Positions 4,435 through 7,206 of a DNA stretch of 7,206 bases are shown piece by piece (the stretch's first letter is position 1; every line of letters starts with the position of its first letter). Origin of the DNA: Bacillota bacterium (GTDB taxonomy: Bacteria; Vulcanimicrobiota; JAMDEM01); the NCBI GenBank assembly GCA_023486985.1, contig JAMDEM010000014.1, forward strand, positions 1 to 7,206, written 5' to 3'. The notes below the pieces were generated by a model. It made no database searches. It was not told the origin of the DNA and was given only the letters and a program-made list of their open reading frames with translations. The translations under genes and the position numbers were made by a program.

Positions 4435-6993
4435 ATGAGCAATAGTCCAATGGAACACAATCAATCCGCAGCAAAATATCAACCCGATGCTTTCTGGAAC
4501 ATTCCGGCTGATGAGATACTTCGGCAGATTGGAACCACGCCGCAGGGCTTAACCGGCAATGAGGCACGTCAGAGGCTTGAACAGTACGGCTCAAATCTTT
4601 TAAAGCCTAAAAAGAGATTGGATTCTCTTACTCTTTTTCTTTCCCAGTTTAAGAGTCCCATTATTCTTATTCTTATCTTTGCAGCAATATTGTCATTTTT
4701 TCTTGGGGACCATCCCACAGCATTAATCATCGTGGCAATTATTCTGATAAGCGGAATCTTAGGTTTCTGGCAGGAGCGCGGTGCTGCTGATGCGGTTCAG
4801 AAGCTTCTTGCCATCGTTGAAATTAAGGCGGCAGTGCTTCGTGACGGAAAACGGCAGGATATACCGTTGGAACAGGTGGTTCCCGGCGATATCGTTCTTC
4901 TTTCAGCAGGGGACAGCGTTCCCGGGGACTGTTTGATTCTGGAATCAAGCGACCTTTTTATAAATGAAGCAACATTGACCGGAGAGACTTTTCCTTCAGA
5001 AAAATCTGCGGAAGTGCTTCCCGTGGACACGCCTTTAGCAAAGCGGACTAACACCCTTTTTATGGGGACTAATGTTGTAAGCGGCACAGCTAAGGCATTA
5101 GTTGTACTCACCGGCAAGAATACAGAATTTGGCAAGGTTTTCGAAAGTTTAAGGTTCAGGCCGCCCGAGACGGAATTTGAACACGGCATCAGGCACTTCG
5201 GTTTTTTCCTGATGGAAGTTACTTTGATGCTTGTGGTGGCTATATTTGCTATTAATGTATATCTTCATAGGCATGTTCTGGACTCTTTTCTTTTTTCTCT
5301 TGCCCTTGCGGTGGGGCTGACGCCTCAATTACTGCCTGCGATTATCAGCATTAACCTTGCTCACGGGGCAAAACGCATGGCAAAGGAGAAGGTTATTGTA
5401 AAACGTCTTGAGTCTATAGAAAATTTCGGAAGTATGAATGTGCTGTGTTCCGATAAGACCGGCACTCTTACTGCCGGCATTGTGCAGGTCAACTCTGCAC
5501 TTGATATTGACGGCAGGGACAGCGAAAAGGTTTTACTTTATGCATATCTTAATGCTTTCTTTGAGACCGGATTTAAGAATCCGCTGGATGAAGCAATCCG
5601 CAGCTATGAAAAGCCGGATGTATCGGAGTATAAAAAATTGGATGAAGTTCCTTATGATTTCATCCGCAGGCGTTTGAGCATCCTTGTTTCAAAAAAAGAT
5701 AAAAATATTCTTGTGGCCAAAGGCGCGTTATCGAATGTTCTTGAAGTTTGCTCAAAGGCTGAAACTCTCGATGGAAAGATTCTGGATATAGAAGCAGCAA
5801 GAGAACAGATTATGCGCCATTTCAAGGAATTCAGCGAACAGGGCTTGCGCACCATTGGAGTTTCTTACAGGGATATGGGTTCTGTCTCTGAAATCAATAA
5901 AGATTCAGAAAAAGATATGACATTTTTAGGATTTCTGCTTCTTTTTGACCCTCCTAAACCGGGACTTATTGAAGTCATTAAGGCTTTGAACAATCTCGGC
6001 GTCAAATTAAAGGTAATTACCGGCGATAATCAGCTTGTTGCTGCCAGCGTTGGAAAACAGATGGGGATACCTAACTTAAAAATTCTCTCAGGTCAGGAGC
6101 TTCATCACTTAAGCGGTGAGGCATTATTAGGGCAGGTAAACAATATTGATATATTTGCAGAAGTTGAGCCCAATCAAAAAGAGCGTATACTCATTGCTCT
6201 TAAAAAAGCCGGAAATGTTGTAGGTTATATGGGTGACGGGATAAATGACGGACCCGCGCTTCATGCCTCTGATGTAGGTATTTCTGTAGAGAGCGCAGTT
6301 GATGTTGCAAAAGAAGCTGCCGATATAGTTCTTCTTGAGAAAGATTTGAGCGTTCTTTTAAAAGGAGTGGAAGAAGGAAGGTCAACATTTTCCAATACTT
6401 TGAAATATGTATTCATGGCAACAAGCGCCAATTTCGGAAATATGTTCAGCATGGCTGGAGCATCTTTGTTTTTGTCGTTTCTGCCGCTTCTTCCAACGCA
6501 AATTTTACTTACCAATTTGCTGACTGATTTTCCCGAGACTACCATTGCAACGGACAGCGTTGACAGGGAATTGATAGAAAAACCAAGGCGCTGGAACATA
6601 AAATTCATACAAAGATTCATGCTTGTTTTTGGTATTTTAAGCTCTGTCTTTGATTATCTCACCTTTGGAGCGCTTCTTTTTCTTCTTCACGCCTCTGAAG
6701 CCGGATTCAGGACAGGCTGGTTTATGGAGTCCGTTGTCTCGGCTTCTTTAATAGTTCTTGTGATAAGGACGCGCAGACCTTTCTTTAAAAGCAAGCCGAG
6801 CAAGTATCTGCTTGTCGCCACTTTGATAATCGTGGCAGTTTCAATTATTCTGCCCTATACCCATCTTGGGAAGCTCTTTGCATTTACAACATTACATCCC
6901 ATATTCCTTCTGGTAATGGGAATTATAGTTGCACTGTATATCTTAAGTGCGGAAATAGCAAAAAAGATTTTTTACAGCAGAATTAAGTTTTAA
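4435..6993 (+). CDS. mgtA: P-type cation-transporting ATPase, MgtA-like (P3B, probable Mg2+ importer)
   Basis: A complete 852-residue P-type ATPase that moves a cation across the inner membrane by ATP-driven phosphorylation. Domains in order: N-terminal cation-ATPase domain (about 19-70), TM1-2 (about 71-112), actuator with LTGE (181-184), TM3-4 (about 253-308) with VGLTPQLLP (293-301), phosphorylation site DKTGTLT with Asp340, nucleotide-binding KGA (429-431), hinge DPPKP (505-509), TGDN (529-532), GDGIND (600-605), then six C-terminal helices (about 655-843). The ten-helix layout, IVKRLESIENFG before the phosphorylation site and the C-terminal half (LTNLLTD..., KPRRWN...RFML, FDYLTFG, TGWFMES) match MgtA-type Mg2+ ATPases; P1B metal-pump features (CPC, N-terminal metal-binding domains) are absent. 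TM4 has Gln where I recall E. coli MgtA having Glu (TPEMLP), so the substrate is inferred. An in-frame TAG at 4420-4422 limits the start to ATG 4435 or ATG 4450, neither with a clear Shine-Dalgarno sequence. No regulator is adjacent. Confidence 0.9.
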   Translation: MSNSPMEHNQSAAKYQPDAFWNIPADEILRQIGTTPQGLTGNEARQRLEQYGSNLLKPKKRLDSLTLFLSQFKSPIILILIFAAILSFFLGDHPTALIIVAIILISGILGFWQERGAADAVQKLLAIVEIKAAVLRDGKRQDIPLEQVVPGDIVLLSAGDSVPGDCLILESSDLFINEATLTGETFPSEKSAEVLPVDTPLAKRTNTLFMGTNVVSGTAKALVVLTGKNTEFGKVFESLRFRPPETEFEHGIRHFGFFLMEVTLMLVVAIFAINVYLHRHVLDSFLFSLALAVGLTPQLLPAIISINLAHGAKRMAKEKVIVKRLESIENFGSMNVLCSDKTGTLTAGIVQVNSALDIDGRDSEKVLLYAYLNAFFETGFKNPLDEAIRSYEKPDVSEYKKLDEVPYDFIRRRLSILVSKKDKNILVAKGALSNVLEVCSKAETLDGKILDIEAAREQIMRHFKEFSEQGLRTIGVSYRDMGSVSEINKDSEKDMTFLGFLLLFDPPKPGLIEVIKALNNLGVKLKVITGDNQLVAASVGKQMGIPNLKILSGQELHHLSGEALLGQVNNIDIFAEVEPNQKERILIALKKAGNVVGYMGDGINDGPALHASDVGISVESAVDVAKEAADIVLLEKDLSVLLKGVEEGRSTFSNTLKYVFMATSANFGNMFSMAGASLFLSFLPLLPTQILLTNLLTDFPETTIATDSVDRELIEKPRRWNIKFIQRFMLVFGILSSVFDYLTFGALLFLLHASEAGFRTGWFMESVVSASLIVLVIRTRRPFFKSKPSKYLLVATLIIVAVSIILPYTHLGKLFAFTTLHPIFLLVMGIIVALYILSAEIAKKIFYSRIKF

Positions 6994-7000
6994 AATGCAC

Positions 7001-7023
7001 TGCAGGAATAGTTGAAGCCTGCA
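7001..7023 (+). repeat. Inverted repeat just after the ATPase gene
   Basis: TGCAGG (7001-7006) and CCTGCA (7018-7023) form a perfect 6-bp stem with an 11-base loop, 7 bases after the stop codon. The sequence after it is ACAAATTCTCTC, not a T-run, so it is at best a poor terminator or an mRNA 3'-end protective hairpin. Confidence 0.4.
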
Positions 7024-7056
7024 ACAAATTCTCTCAGTAAAAAACAAAGGTAGTGT

Positions 7057-7070
7057 GAGAGCTTGCTCTC
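7057..7070 (+). repeat. Tight hairpin GAGAGC-TT-GCTCTC
   Basis: The two 6-base arms are perfect complements around TT. In RNA this is a 5-bp stem closed by a CUUG tetraloop, a known stable loop. It is not followed by T residues on + (CATAAAAAAGG). On the opposite strand the A-run would read as T6, but upstream of this hairpin, so it is not a terminator on that strand either. Confidence 0.5.
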
Positions 7071-7080
7071 CATAAAAAAG

Positions 7081-7128
7081 GCAAAGCAAGGTGCGTCCCG
7101 ACCGATTAGGGAGGGCTTGCACTGCAAG
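7081..7128 (+). other. Short, mutually exclusive pairings in the 3' non-coding region
   Basis: GTGC (7091-7094) can pair with GCAC (7119-7122), enclosing TCCC (7096-7099) with GGGA (7109-7112). Alternatively CTTGC (7116-7120) pairs with GCAAG (7124-7128), or with the other GCAAG at 7086-7090. Short stems like these arise by chance; they are listed because they cluster with stronger palindromes on both sides in a 213-base stretch without any plausible gene. Confidence 0.3.
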
Positions 7129-7133
7129 AGCAC

Positions 7134-7193
7134 GGGTTTTGGCTGGAACTTCTTGGCGAGCAAGGGGCGAGCATAGAAGGTTCCGCAAAACCC
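7134..7193 (+). repeat. 60-base imperfect palindrome, REP-like or structured RNA element
   Basis: Outer arms GGGTTTTG (7134-7141) and CAAAACCC (7186-7193) are exact complements. Inside them GGAAC (7145-7149) pairs with GTTCC (7180-7184), and TTCT (7150-7153) with AGAA (7175-7178) across a one-base bulge. That is 17 base pairs in one long hairpin with a small internal loop (GCT opposite G). The 21-base apical part contains a direct repeat of GGCGAGC (7155-7161 and 7166-7172). No T-run follows on either strand, so it is not a standard terminator. It is most like an intergenic palindromic repeat; no transposase or flanking duplication is visible. Confidence 0.6.
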
Positions 7194-7206
7194 TGATTTC
7201 AAGGAT

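Noticed and set aside
4797..5189. 130-codon minus-strand ORF
   Set aside because: It lies entirely antisense to the strongly conserved actuator region of the P-type ATPase and has no recognisable protein features.
6943..7202. Minus-strand ORFs of 70-81 codons in the 3' region
   Set aside because: Overlapping frames run through palindromic DNA and the ATPase end, with no ribosome site or protein-like pattern.

Overview
The window is a stretch of bacterial chromosome with roughly low-to-mid 40s percent G+C by eye and all supported genes on the + strand. The complete genes are separated by 97 to 172 bases, except for a stop/start overlap at the end of secA. No lineage-specific marker is present, so I do not name an organism. 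The standard code with UGA stops, an RF2 gene, free use of AGA/AGG arginine codons and the secA-prfB adjacency fit an ordinary non-enterobacterial bacterium, possibly an uncultivated one. The secretion and Mg-type transport genes are compatible with many phyla.

Region 1 (1-3197) is a housekeeping block. It starts inside secA, of which the C-terminal 555 codons are present, ending in a zinc-binding SEC-C tail. A 111-residue, three-helix membrane protein of unknown function follows, starting on the last base of the secA stop codon. After 97 bases comes prfB, encoding peptide chain release factor 2. This gene is not one uninterrupted reading frame. It starts at a GTG at 2102, reaches an in-frame UGA at codon 24, and continues in the +1 frame through the autoregulatory slip site CTT TGA C preceded by a Shine-Dalgarno-like GGAGG. 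The full product is 364 residues, not the 265 obtained from the first internal ATG.

Region 2 (3198-4434) holds a probable promoter and an exported protein of unknown function (304 residues). It has a signal peptide whose lipobox carries Tyr where the lipidated Cys would be, an Asp-rich Ca-binding-like loop and a helical C-terminus. A 150-base gap follows, without a convincing terminator.

Region 3 (4435-6993) is a complete P-type ATPase of 852 residues, closest in architecture to the MgtA/P3B magnesium transporters but with Gln in place of the TM4 Glu. Its start has no recognisable Shine-Dalgarno sequence.

Region 4 (6994-7206) is non-coding and unusually rich in inverted repeats. It includes a 60-base imperfect palindrome at 7134-7193 that looks like a dispersed palindromic element or a structured transcript.

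Functionally, SecA drives protein export and RF2 terminates translation at UGA and UAA. The exported protein would be a SecA client and the ATPase is a cation pump. Beyond co-orientation I see no evidence that all the genes form a single pathway. I found no wholly new system. The most instructive element is the prfB recoding site, and the least explained are the secA-prfB linker gene and the 3' palindromic region.
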